Shown: one piece after another, positions 10,797-20,625 of the stretch | How positions within the stretch are numbered: position 1 is the stretch's first letter | Layout: every line of letters starts with the position of its first letter | Assembly (NCBI GenBank): GCA_948567375.1 | Contig: OX419762.1 | Location: forward strand, 20,080,727-20,144,726 | Direction: 5' to 3' | Source: Lunularia cruciata | Lineage: Eukaryota; Streptophyta; Marchantiopsida; Lunulariales; Lunulariaceae | DNA: 64,000 bases | The notes under the pieces: model-generated | Told to the model about the DNA's origin: nothing | What the model saw: the letters and a program-made list of their open reading frames with translations, nothing else | The model's database searches: none | Program-made: the position numbers and the translations under genes

Positions 10797-13010
10797 TGGA
10801 ATCAGCCTGGTCTTATTCCTTATTCCTTACAGCTCTTTATCTCCCTATTCTACAGCATCTCCACTTGTCATCACCTCCAAGTCTCCACTATCCAGTAGAT
10901 TCTCCCTTGAGATTTCTCCCTTCTATGCTAACAACTCCCCTCTATCCTGCCACCTTCAGCCTGCTCCTTCAAAATTTTCCTTCCCAGCAACTATCTTGTG
11001 AACCCTTTCCAAGGTCTCTCCCATTAGCCTCCAACCTCTGCCTGTCCTTTCACAAATTTAAAGGGCAACTTCAAAAATCCTTCCCACTCTCCTCTAACTC
11101 TACAGCCAACCCTTCACTTCAAAAATTCCTCTTCTTTTACTACTCCTGCACAAGACCTAAGCTTCAAGTTTCCAGCAGAAATCTTTCTCTCTCTCCCTCT
11201 GATAATTTAATTCAACAATTTCTATTTTTCTCAATCACTCTCACTCTCAGTCTAGACCTTCCCTTCAAAAGTTCCCCTGCCCAGACTTTCTTTTTCTGCC
11301 ACATTCAATGGGTTTTTGCCTCCTGTCTTGTGACTTCCCTCTTCAATGCTCTTCCTCCTCTGTCAAGCCCCTTAGTTCACAAGCTATATCCTTGGGAAAT
11401 TCCCCAGCCCTATGCAGCCCTCTCTTCTTCCCTCAAGTTTTCTTCCCCTACTCCTCTGCCGTGCAACTCCTCTAATCTCCCAAAAATTTCCCATCTCTCT
11501 TCCTACGCTAGTCAACCCTCTCTCCTAACTCCTTTCAAATTTCTTTCTTCCAGTCACATGGTTCTCAAGGGTTTTTCCCCAACCCCCTTCCTCTCTCTCA
11601 ACCTCCCTTCTCCTTTGACCTGTACCAAGCACTCCTTTTGAATCCCTAATTCTCTTTCCCCTTACTCCTCTACCCAACAACNNNNNNNNNNNNNNNNNNN
11701 NNNNNNNNNNNNNNNNNNNNNNNNNNNNNNNNNNNNNNNNNNNNNNNNNNNNNNNNNNNNNNNNNNNNNNNNNNNNNNNNNNNNNNNNNNNNNNNNNNNN
11801 NNNNNNNNNNNNNNNNNNNNNNNNNNNNNNNNNNNNNNNNNNNNNNNNNNNNNNNNNNNNNNNNNNNNNNNNNNNNNNNNNCAAGCTAGGCACAAGCACT
11901 TCATTTTTGAGAATCTCTCCCTTTTGCCTTCCATTTCCTTTCACAAAGGGAGAACCCACAACCTTCTCTTGAATTCCTTCCCTTTTGTCTAGGCAGAACC
12001 TTCTCTACTCAAGTGTCTTTCTTCTCTAGAAAGCTTCTTTCCTCCCTGCACACCAAGCACTTCTCCCCTAAAAATCACCTATCTTCTGTCCAGCAACTCT
12101 CTCAAAGCATTCTTCTTCTTCCTTGTCACTGTCTTGGGAAAAAATTCTTCACATTTTGAGATTTTTTGTCCAGCTCCTGCACTAGCCAAGCCTCTCTCAG
12201 ATTTTCCTCTATCCTGGTTCACTCCTTCACTTTTCAAGAGTTTCTCCCGCTCTTGCACAAGCCAAACTTCTCTCAAGTTCTTCTTTGTCTTGGTTCACTC
12301 CTTCACCTTTTGAGATTTTTCTCCAGCACTAGCACAAACCCTATATCCCATTTTTGTTCCTCCCTTGATCCTTCACTCACTTCCTTTTCTGTCCATTTCC
12401 CATCTTCCCAAAACTCCTCTTTCATTCTTGTTACTTCCTAATTCTCTCCTTGATACCTCTCTCTCCTTCTCCAGGAAACCCCTTCTCTTCCTGCCAAGCC
12501 CTTACTCTCCTTTGACAGAACCATCTTGAAGCTCTTCCTCCTCTCTGTTTGATCATGTTCAGCCCTCTCTCAAAATGCTACTCCTTTGGGAAAATTCCTT
12601 GTCAGCTCCTCCATAGGCCTCTGTTCCTTCAAAGCCTTTCTCCTCTCCCATCAGACCCTTCTTGAAGTGCCCTACGTGCAGGCTTTCTCTCAAAACCTAA
12701 ACCCTCTACTTCTGCCTTGTCATGTTCAGACCTTTTCTTCAAAGCCCCTTCCTCTTCCTGTCAACAAGGCCCACATTTTCCCTTCAAAAATCCCTAACTC
12801 TCTGCACAGCTAGGCCCTATCTCTCGGAAATTCCTTCTCTCCTGTCTTCTTTTTCTCTCAAAGGTTTTCTCTTCTTGCATGTCACCATTCTCCAAAACCC
12901 CTATACACCCGAGCTTTTCTCAAAAAATCTCCCCGCTGACCTCTCCTCTCCCAGCCTTTTTCCTTCCCTTCCCTTTTGTTCCAAACTGTTCAGCCTTCAA
13001 CTCATTTAAC
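10797..13010. repeat. 2.2-kb pyrimidine-rich (C/T) strand-skewed tract
   Basis: The + strand is dominated by C and T with short recurring phrases such as CTCTTCCTG, CTCTCAAAA and CAAGCC. A 281-codon frame at 10796-11641 (Ser, Leu, Pro and Phe rich) follows from this composition and shows no domain. The assembly gap lies inside. Confidence 0.7.
11682..11881. other. Assembly gap (200 N)
   Basis: Exactly 200 N. The round number suggests a placeholder of unknown true length. Reading frames that cross it carry no information. Confidence 0.99.
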
Positions 13011-13348
13011 ACATAAACTCTCAAGTTTAAGAACATTCCCAAAGGACTTTTAAGCTTAAGTCACATAAGCAAAACACTTAAGCTTACGTACCATAGGAGA
13101 ACACCTTGATCCTTTGTAACACTCAAAAAACTCTTGATCTTATGTAATACTCAAAATAAGTCCTGATTTTTCAGCAACACAAAACCCTCTGACTTACCAA
13201 TAACATAAAAAATACTCCCGAGACATAACAAATAAAATTTCAAGTCATTGTAACATAAAATGAAAAATAACTTTTGCACCAAATGGCACCAACGCATGAA
13301 CAAATGAATGAACCAAATGGTAATACATGAATTATTTTCCTGATGACA

Positions 13349-14110
13349 CCGTGTTGTTAGATGCAGCCAAAGTGGGATCACGAGCTCATCTTCATCTTTG
13401 GTGGAAAAACCTCTTACCTAGAGAGGTTCTACAACTTGCTTTTGATGGGATCCAACGACTTGACCACCTTACTATTGATGAGATATTGGATGGTGGGTGT
13501 CAATCTCAAATAGTGGTAGTGGCTAATAGGTCACATATGGTAGTGGTGAACCTAGTTGGATAGCTCCAAGTGGCTTTTCCCACACTTATGAGTTTCCCAA
13601 TCTCTCATGCTTTTTTAAAGAGAGGTCTTGAACTAATTTGGGACTCACAATTACAGCAATTGGTGGAGCTCAACACCAATGAGTGAGATGGGTGATAGGT
13701 GATGGGTTTTTGCATTGGTATTACTATTGTTCCAATAATGTCAGATGCATCTAGGCATCAAATGTTAGGTTAGGCTATGGACTTGAACTATTAGACCTGG
13801 GTTGTGAGCCTTGGCTTCGCAGAGCAACGTAGGATGCACTTGATATGCATCACTACTCTAACACTTGTGAGATTTGTGCCTATGGAGACAATTCAAGCAC
13901 ATGTTGGGGGCAATGGATTGAGTGGATAGGGAATTCTTGGGACATAGCCAATGGCTACTAAAGAGAGTGGTCTACTTGGAGTCCATCCAAGTGAACATGG
14001 TCTACTTGGATTACACCCTTGGTCTACTTGGGATGCAGCTAGAGGACATATGGAGCTTGCAGCCAAAGTAGAAGGATTTTTTTCACATTGAGGTTGGTGG
14101 CATGACACCA
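13349..14110 (+). pseudogene. RetroDNMT copy C: 3' part of DNA methyltransferase
   Basis: Resumes the methyltransferase at the position matching about 22902 in D (DAAKVGSRAHLHLWW, the motif VIII region) and continues to the end of the domain, collinear with D to about 23690. The motif X region is decayed (near 13770). Several stops. Confidence 0.8.
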
Positions 14111-16133
14111 TTGTCTAATGAAACAACCAGTCAATACATCTTCCACTCTCACAATAGTTACAAAGGATACTTGGAAGCCAGATCTTGGACCCAAGCTTAC
14201 AAGAGTGGAAAGACAAAGAGTTTGGAGGTTCTTGACAAGCTACACTAGTTTTTTTGCCTTTTGTATGAAGGATTTGGGTGCTCTAAAGGGACCTAGTATT
14301 TGGATTGAGCTGACTAGCAATACATCAATTTTTTGATTTCCTTATTGATATAGTGATATGGAGAGAGAACTGATTCAAAGCCAAAGTAGAGACCTTTTGG
14401 AGGCTAGTTTGGTGCAGATTTCACATAGAGAGTATGCATCAGCTACACTTATGCCAGCCAAGAAGGATATGCATGGCAACTAAACAACTAGGCAGATGTG
14501 TAGAGATTATCATCATACCTAGTCTAACAGTATGCCATGCCTTCACTAGAGGAGATTTTTAATGCAATTGGCATGCAAAGGTCTTCAATACTTTGGATCT
14601 TTGAGCAAGATATCATCAATTGCCAATCAAGGAGGAGGATAAGTCCAAGACAACATCTGAGCTATTGATCCTCATGGCAAGGATGTGTTATATCAATGGA
14701 GGTTCTTACCATTTGGGTTAAAGAATGCTCTTGCCAAGTTCCAAAGGGTCATAGGTAGGATCCTAGTTGGATTAGGTTTTGCTTGGTGCTATATTGATGA
14801 CATTTTAGTCTATAGCACTATTTTGGAGGAGCATGAGAGACATTTGTTGGAGATGTTTGAGAGGTCAAGATCTCATGGACTCAAATTACATCTTGGGAAG
14901 TGTAGGTTCTTCCACGACCAGGTTAAGTATTTTGATCACACTATCTATCTACCTTGGGGGACTTGGTGTTTAGTAGACCAAGGTGGAGGCTATTGCACAT
15001 ATTCCTTGGCCTATGGATGTGAGCAGAGTGTGAGCATTCCTTAGGTTGGCAAATGTCTATTCCCACTATGTTAGAGGACTTAGTGCCATTGCTAAGGCCT
15101 TGACAAATCTGACCAAGCTTACACAAGAGTGGTGTTGGGGAGATGGCCAAGAGAGAGCTTTTGTAGAGCTCAAGGAGAGGTTGACATATGCTCCTATTTT
15201 GAGGAGACCAATCAGAAGATGACCATTTTAGGTTCACACTGATTGGAGTATGTTGGGGCTTGGAGTAGTGCTCACTCAGCATGATGATGAGGGGAAGAAG
15301 TTCATGGTAGCCTATGCTAGTCACTCCAACAATTCAACAGAGGCAAAGTATAGTTCATACAAGGGAGAGTACTTGGTACCAGCAGTATGTGCTATAATAC
15401 ATTTCCGATGTTACCTATTTGGTCACTCCTTTACTCTCATCATTGATCATCAACCATTGAAGTGGTTGAAGGAGTCTGACAAGCTTTTAGGGAATCTTGC
15501 ACAATGGGCTCTAATTTTACAAGAGTATGATTTCATGGTTATTCACAAACTTGGAGTGGTGAACTGTGATGCAAATGGGTTGAGTAGAAACCCATATCCC
15601 AACCAACAAGATCAAACTAGAACACATTGGCATGGTGAGACATATAAGGAGATGGTGCTAGGTATGCATGCATATACCTTTCTTTGTTTATTTTTTGATG
15701 TTTTGGTAGTATCTCTCTCAGTGCATACAAGAAGAGTTATTGAGGTCATAGATCCAAAGAGTGGAGATAATAATATAGTTCAGCAGGACATTCATGATGA
15801 TGTCTTTGTGATGGACTATCTTTGTATTGGTGTTGTGGGTGGCACAGTTGGGGCCAAGGAGAGAGACCATGTCCTTTAGCAAGCCAGACAGTTTAGATTG
15901 AAGGGCAGACACCTTCTTTGTGTACGGGAGGATAGTAGAGTGAGAGTAGTACCACTTTGATCTCAAAAACCACAATTGGTCCATCATGGTCATGAGGAGC
16001 TAGGATATTTTTGGAGTAAAGCATACATATAGCTTACTCCAAGGTTATTGTTGGTGGTGCGGTATGCATACCAATGTATAGCAGTTTATTACAAGATGTG
16101 TGGCTTGTGAGTAACTTAGAGCATCATTTAATA
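14111..16133 (+). pseudogene. RetroDNMT copy C: RT, RNase H and partial integrase
   Basis: Collinear with 23700-25720 of D. Recognisable are LPFGLKNALAKFQR and YIDDILVYST (RT active site, near 14791), an RNase H segment (from about 15230, with TDWS reduced to SDWS-type and NCDANGLSR near 15565) and the HHCC part of integrase (near 15985-16110). A deletion then removes the integrase core, the PHD finger, X1 and the start of Y2. One 209-codon open stretch remains (15250-15879), but stops flank it. Confidence 0.85.
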
Positions 16134-16628
16134 GAAGTGTTGGTAGTCAAGAGTATTTTGGTTGTTACTCATAAACTACTTGTTGATGGTCAGATTTTGT
16201 GTTCAAGGTACTGACTACATGGTGGGGCCCACTATCACTTGCACCACTTTCACTATTGGGTGTGCCGTCAATGGCACCATTAGGGTTAGAGACCATGGGA
16301 TATACTTTCAAAGTGCAACTCCAAAGAGCTCACTTCTTTGATGTTGATCCTTTGAGTTCTTGGCTATGGTGGACAAAGGCCGGTGAGTGTCGCTTGGATT
16401 ATTTTAGCTAGAGTGGGCGTGGCTTGATTGTAATTAGTGCCCAATTGTTGATAAATTATGGAGTGATAGATTGTGTATTGATCTGATTGAGTGTGATTTG
16501 AGTTGTGTAAACAGACTGATTATTGTGATACTTTAGAGTCCATGTATGACTTATGTGTGAGTTGTGCTTCTATAGTTTGTGATGTTGACAACTATGTATG
16601 TTATGTAGCAATGTATATATGCACAACA
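16134..16628 (+). repeat. 3' terminal repeats Y2-X2 of copy C
   Basis: 16134-16522 matches Y of element D (truncated at its left end), and 16523-16628 matches X over its full 106 bases, ending GCACAACA. This shows that the order Y then X at the 3' end is also present in the oldest copy. The sequence matching the self-priming segment of D is present but decayed (CACTTCTTTGATG). Confidence 0.85.
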
Positions 16629-17731
16629 ACACCTAAAAAACTATTAGTTACAAAAAAATTTCCCTTGGTTGGTTTGGGGCTATGGTGGGGAGTCCATGTT
16701 GGGCCTTGGTGGTTTTTGGTTCCACTTTAATCACTTCTTGCAAGGAAGTGACTCCTTGAAGGTATGTATAGATGTGTTGTGCCTAAGGAGCAACCTACAA
16801 GAGATGGGATAAAATGAGCCCTATTTAGGAATAAGAATGGTCAGGTCAAGTTTGGGTGGTGATGCATGTAAAATTTATTAAGAGTTGATTCTAGTTTCCA
16901 TCATTGATTTGAAGTATCATTCAAGAGCTACTAGAAATGATGATCATACTTGGAAAGTACACATATGTTGGATCTATTTTAATGTTGAATATCAATATCA
17001 CATTGCTCATTGTTGTGCTCTTCATATGGTTCTATGGTTTTAGATCAACTAAAATTGGTGTAAGGAAGAGTCTTGACACATTATGAGTGCAACATTGTCA
17101 CTCTAGTTAGAATCCCTTTATGGATTCAAATTAACCAGGTTGGAGGATGTACCTGAAGGAAGATTTTTCTCTTGCAAATGCAAGGCTTCAGATATGAAAG
17201 AATTTTTTTTGTCTTCTATCTTCTTTTTCTATCACTTCTACTATTTTGACAACAAATTGTTCCTATGATCTTCTCATATTGCTTGTAAGTATTTCTTCAG
17301 TTTTTGGGCACAACCTTGAACTAAATAGTTAAAGTGTTTTGGCTTAAGTTGAACTTAAGTTTTTGCTGGCATGATTGAGAAGACACATTTTTGTCAAGGA
17401 TGTGACACATCTTTTACAAGGATTTAGATCTCCAAGAATGTATATGTTACTCATCAATCACTTCAACAACATATTGTTTGATGATCTGCTCATATTACTT
17501 GAGACCATTTATTTTTTTTATATATATATATATGGAGAATCTACATATATGTATAATAAATGGTCTCAAGTAATATGAGCAGATCATCAAACAATATGTT
17601 GAATTGAATTCCAATAGAATTGAATTCCAAAAAGAATTGCCTCCACTCACTAATTGCCAAATTCAAGCTCACTTAAAACCTCAATTAGGCAGAAGTAGCA
17701 AGGAAAACCTACCATCAAAGACCTTCATCTA
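16629..17731. other. Intergenic stretch with fold-back sequence
   Basis: No coding potential recognised. It contains a long perfect inverted repeat (17467-17601, listed separately) and a diverged third copy of part of one arm at about 17248-17285. Confidence 0.5.
17467..17601. repeat. 46-bp perfect inverted repeat with short AT loop
   Basis: 17467-17512 is the exact reverse complement of 17556-17601. The 43-base spacer contains a (TA)n run. A transcript would form a long hairpin. No transposon termini are evident. It ends 130 bp left of element D. Confidence 0.85.
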
Positions 17732-18179
17732 TGTCACGCCATTTGTAGTTCCGCATCTAGATGCTCGGACACTGGAGTTCCAGTGATGGTAGTTAGAGTT
17801 ATTCTAGCTGTTTCTCAGGGACTACTTTCCGACGGTTAGATTTCGTGTTTGGGGTACTGACTTCACGGTGGGGCCCACCGTCACTTTGCACCGTTTGCAC
17901 CGTCGAGTGTGCCGTCAGCGGGACCGTTAGGGTTTCAGGGCTAGCTCGAGTCCAGGGGGTATAGTTTCAAAGTGAGCTCCAGAGAGCTCACTTCTCTGAT
18001 GTTGATCCTTCGAGTTCCTGGCTATGGTGGACAGAGGCCGGCGAGCGTCACCTGGATTCTCTATGCTTGAGTGGGTGTGGCTTGACTGTAATCAATGCCC
18101 AGTTGTTGGCAGTTTATAGAGTGACAGATCAAGTACTGATCTGAGTTGAGTTGAGTTGAATTGTTAAGCAATCTGATTA
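17732..18179 (+). repeat. Terminal repeat Y1 of element D (left part of the split repeat)
   Basis: A 448-bp repeat matching Y2 at 27091-27539 with about 98.5% identity by eye. It ends CAATCTGATTA, exactly where the likely primer site begins. Unlike a normal 5' LTR it lacks the 106-bp X segment that follows Y at the other end of the element. Confidence 0.9.
17960..18001 (+). promoter_or_regulatory. Probable promoter and self-primer segment of element D
   Basis: A TATA-like TATAGTTT (17960-17967) lies 28 bases before 17988. From 17988 to 18001 the sequence TCACTTCTCTGATG is the exact reverse complement of the bases just after Y1. If transcription starts near 17988, as spacing from the TATA box suggests, the first 14 transcript bases could fold onto the primer site. 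A perfect 10-bp hairpin with a 4-base loop (AAGTGAGCTC / GAGCTCACTT, 17970-17993) overlaps this start. The start site is inferred, not observed. Confidence 0.5.
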
Positions 18180-18193
18180 CATCAGAGAAGTGA
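18180..18193 (+). other. Putative self-complementary primer-binding site, element D
   Basis: CATCAGAGAAGTGA starts directly after the last base shared by Y1 and Y2, the position of a primer-binding site. It does not begin TGG and I recognise no tRNA complement. It pairs over all 14 bases with 17988-18001. E has the same pair (primer site at 52798-52811). Confidence 0.65.
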
Positions 18194-19707
18194 AGTCAGG
18201 GGGAAATCGGGTGCAGGAACGTTGAGTGTTGGTGGTATCTCCAAGCTCGGTGGATCGTGGTAGCTCGATTCAGGTTCTATGTTTCCCTAGTGTGCAGAAG
18301 CTCGTGTAGTTGATGCAAATTTGGCAGTTAGGCGGACGGTGTGCGGAAGCGCTGGCCAAATTTTGAGCAAAGAAGGAGCAATTTTCGAGCAGTGTTGTGA
18401 TTTTGAGCTCAGGAGGTGAAGGCAGGACCAATTTGCTGCGAGTTGGGCTCGGAAAGTGAAATTGAAGGTGGAGTTGGAAAGCTCTTCTCATGAAATTGTG
18501 ATTTGGAAAAACCCGTTTTGTCAATTTGGCTCGAGTGGAAAGTTAGCGGGGGATTTGGCGGACATCCATCTTTAGGGTTTACGTCAGATTTTGGGCCAGA
18601 ATTGGAGGAGTTTCGCTGTTTGGCCAGATTTGGAGAAGTTTCGCTAGTTTGGAGGAGTTTCGTAGATTTGGAGAAGTTTCGCCAATTTTGGAGGAGGTTC
18701 GAAGTGGCAACAAGAAAGGCCTCATTTGGCTGAATTTCGGCGTTTCAAGGCTTCGAGGCATAGGGCTGTGGGCTATGAGAGGCTACGAAGGCCTAGAAGG
18801 GCCAGAAGGGCCAGCAAGCCAGCTTGCTGGCGTGAGGCTAGCTAGTTTAGTGTAGATCTTGGTCATTGGTTGGCAAAATCTGCCTTTCTTGCTAGATTGT
18901 GTGCAACAGGGTTTGACCCCTAGATCTCTTGTTCCTAGACTGGTGCCCTAGCCAACTGGTCCACCCTCACTTGTTGTCATAGTGACTGTGCCACTGTTAT
19001 CTATACACATGTAGCTTTGGCTAGGAGAGGCAGTTTGATCCCATTCTTGGTGATCCTGGTAGCTTAGGACTTAGATACGAACTACTCTTATGTCAAATGC
19101 CAAATGGTGGCAGAGTCAGTCCCGTGTTGTGTTATGAGATGGAGGGTTTTTGTTTAGATTTCTTGTGATTGGATCCCCTCCATTCTCTGCTTCCTGTTTG
19201 TGCACCACGTTTGTGTGAGGTGCCTTGACTTTTGAGCGTTGGTGCTCTGGTGTGCTCTCGGTGGTGAGGCTGGAGTGATGACCAGTCAGACTACCTTTGT
19301 TTCTCTCCGGTGAGGCAGGAAGTGATGACCTGTAGACCGTGAGAGTGCGTGTTATGATGGCAGGTTACAGGTTGCCCTTCCCCTAGTGTAGTTATCTCGG
19401 TTAGAGTTACATTAGTGGGTGATGTCTAGTTGGTGTTGGCACTTGGTGAGGCACTTGCAGTTGCGACTTGCGGTTGCAGTTGGTGGTTCGGGTTTGCTGT
19501 TGCAGTTACGTGGTCACGACGGAGTTCTTTGGAGATTCCAGAGGAGTTAGCCCTGCAGTACGCAGTGGGTTTACTCGGAGTGGTGCTCGGTATCAGCCTG
19601 TATCTCAGGTCCCAGTGAGGGAGGAGATTGACTCTGAGTTGGAGTTTGACACAGGAGCTGATTCAGTTGAGAGTGCACTTGGTGTGTCCGCACCGTTGTT
19701 GTGGGAC
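18194..19707 (+). other. Long leader of element D
   Basis: About 1.5 kb between the primer site and the first in-frame ATG of gag. No conserved domain is seen. The gag frame is open upstream from 19450 to 19707 but without ATG; upstream ATGs lie in other frames (for example 19422), so a spliced leader or non-ATG start is possible. Minus-strand 18903-18972 looks tRNA-like (listed separately). The region is conserved in E (51256-52797). Confidence 0.5.
18903..18972 (-). other. tRNA-like (box A/box B) sequence in the leader, antisense
   Basis: On the minus strand TGGACCAGTTGG resembles box A of tRNA promoters and GGGTCAAACCC resembles box B, about 40 bases apart, with a D-arm-like GGCTAGGGC between. 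The same sequence occurs in E at 52011-52077 on the + strand. I could not fold a full cloverleaf, so this may be a tRNA or SINE-head relic or chance. Confidence 0.25.
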
Positions 19708-20625
19708 ATGGACGAGATTTATGGGGCCTCCAAAGGCTCTAGGCATTACTCTGGTACAGTGGGTACCATTGAGTTGGATGACTTCATCCAGGAGTTCGAT
19801 AGTTGGTGTGATCTGCAGCAGATGCGGAACCCGACTTTGTTCACACCCTTCATGGCATGGAAGGGGTTGTTTCAGCACTTGGAGGGTCCACCGATGGACG
19901 ACTACCATGAGTTCAGGAGAGCTCATTTGGAGGAGATTGAGTTATGGAGACAGTATTGGTCTCCACACTATGTCTCCATCACTTCAGGTTCGATGGCCAG
20001 GAGTAGGTCGGCTGTACCTACGAGTTCTAGCTCGAGTAGTGTTGGTGGAGCTAGTGGAGGTGCACTAGCTGGAGATAGTGCTACTACGAGTGGAGGTACC
20101 GCTGCAAGAGGTGGTGTGGTACCGGGGTTTAACCCCATGGTTGAGTTCTTCCTATGTTTGAGGCAGAACTACCAGGGAGTGCGGACTGACAAGCTGAGGA
20201 GCTTGCAGGAGTTCCAGCGGAAGGCTGGAGAGAGCCTACGCGAGGCATACACTCGCATGAGGCGGCTGATCAGTTTCACTCAGGGAGTTACTGAGGCCCA
20301 AGCAGTCCAGTTTTGGTATGGGATACTGGACAGGGAGTTGCGACGTAGAGTTCGTGATGCTACGTTGTTGCAGGCTACTTCGCCCACTTTGGCAGTAGTC
20401 TTTGGTTTGGCTGAGCGTATTGAGCTCAACATGGTGGAGGAGAGAGTGGTGACATCTGGATTTGGTAGAGAGACCTCATCCACGGTTGTGACTTCTTCTA
20501 GAGTGCAGCAGAGTGCACCACGCCCAGTTGGTTTTCGAGGACAGGGTGGACAGCCCAGATCCTATGGAGCGAGTGGAGGGCCTAGTGGAGTTAGACCCTT
20601 ACCCTCATTTTCGGGGCAGCAGTAG
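19708..20625 (+). CDS. gag: gag capsid-like protein of element D, ends at TAG 1
   Basis: From the first in-frame ATG (19708) this gives 305 residues; the frame is open without ATG back to 19450. It forms the particle in which reverse transcription takes place. The C-terminal half has the retrotransposon gag pattern: LQEFQRKAGESLREAYTRM, then QAVQFWYGILDRELRRRV (about residues 172-215). The middle is Ser/Gly/Ala rich, probably a linker. The stop is TAG at 20623-20625; the frame stays open afterwards (Pro, Val, then the zinc-knuckle region). The matching codon is sense in copy C and CAG in the extra gag copy inside E, while the main gag of E has the same TAG. Confidence 0.85.
   Translation: MDEIYGASKGSRHYSGTVGTIELDDFIQEFDSWCDLQQMRNPTLFTPFMAWKGLFQHLEGPPMDDYHEFRRAHLEEIELWRQYWSPHYVSITSGSMARSRSAVPTSSSSSSVGGASGGALAGDSATTSGGTAARGGVVPGFNPMVEFFLCLRQNYQGVRTDKLRSLQEFQRKAGESLREAYTRMRRLISFTQGVTEAQAVQFWYGILDRELRRRVRDATLLQATSPTLAVVFGLAERIELNMVEERVVTSGFGRETSSTVVTSSRVQQSAPRPVGFRGQGGQPRSYGASGGPSGVRPLPSFSGQQ

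Larger units (their letters stand above)
10141..13348. mobile_element. Insertion inside copy C, TGTCA...TGACA ends, 4-bp target duplication
   Basis: The insertion starts TGTCAC and ends ATGACA, and is flanked by CCGT at 10137-10140 and 13349-13352. Removing it and one CCGT restores collinearity with the methyltransferase of D. I find no terminal direct repeats inside it and no transposase or reverse transcriptase. It holds a TATA box (ATATAAAGG, near 10780), a GGTCT pentamer repeat near 10472-10492 and a long pyrimidine-rich tract. A large solo LTR would explain the ends, duplication and lack of coding. A non-autonomous element, with more hidden in the gap at 11682-11881, is the alternative. 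Confidence 0.65.

Noticed and set aside
10796-11641. 281-codon open frame in the pyrimidine-rich insertion
   Set aside because: Composition artefact: a C/T-rich strand rarely contains stops in one frame. The protein is low-complexity Ser/Leu/Pro/Phe with no domain.
17732-18179. Calling 17732-18179 and 27091-27645 ordinary 5' and 3' LTRs
   Set aside because: The left copy lacks the last 106 bp, and that segment also sits before the right copy, after the polypurine tract. Ordinary LTRs do not explain this arrangement in both D and E.
19468-19707. gag starting at the upstream open frame near 19468
   Set aside because: The stretch has no ATG, and its start depends on a TTG codon. The conserved ATG at 19708 is a better choice, though a spliced start cannot be excluded.
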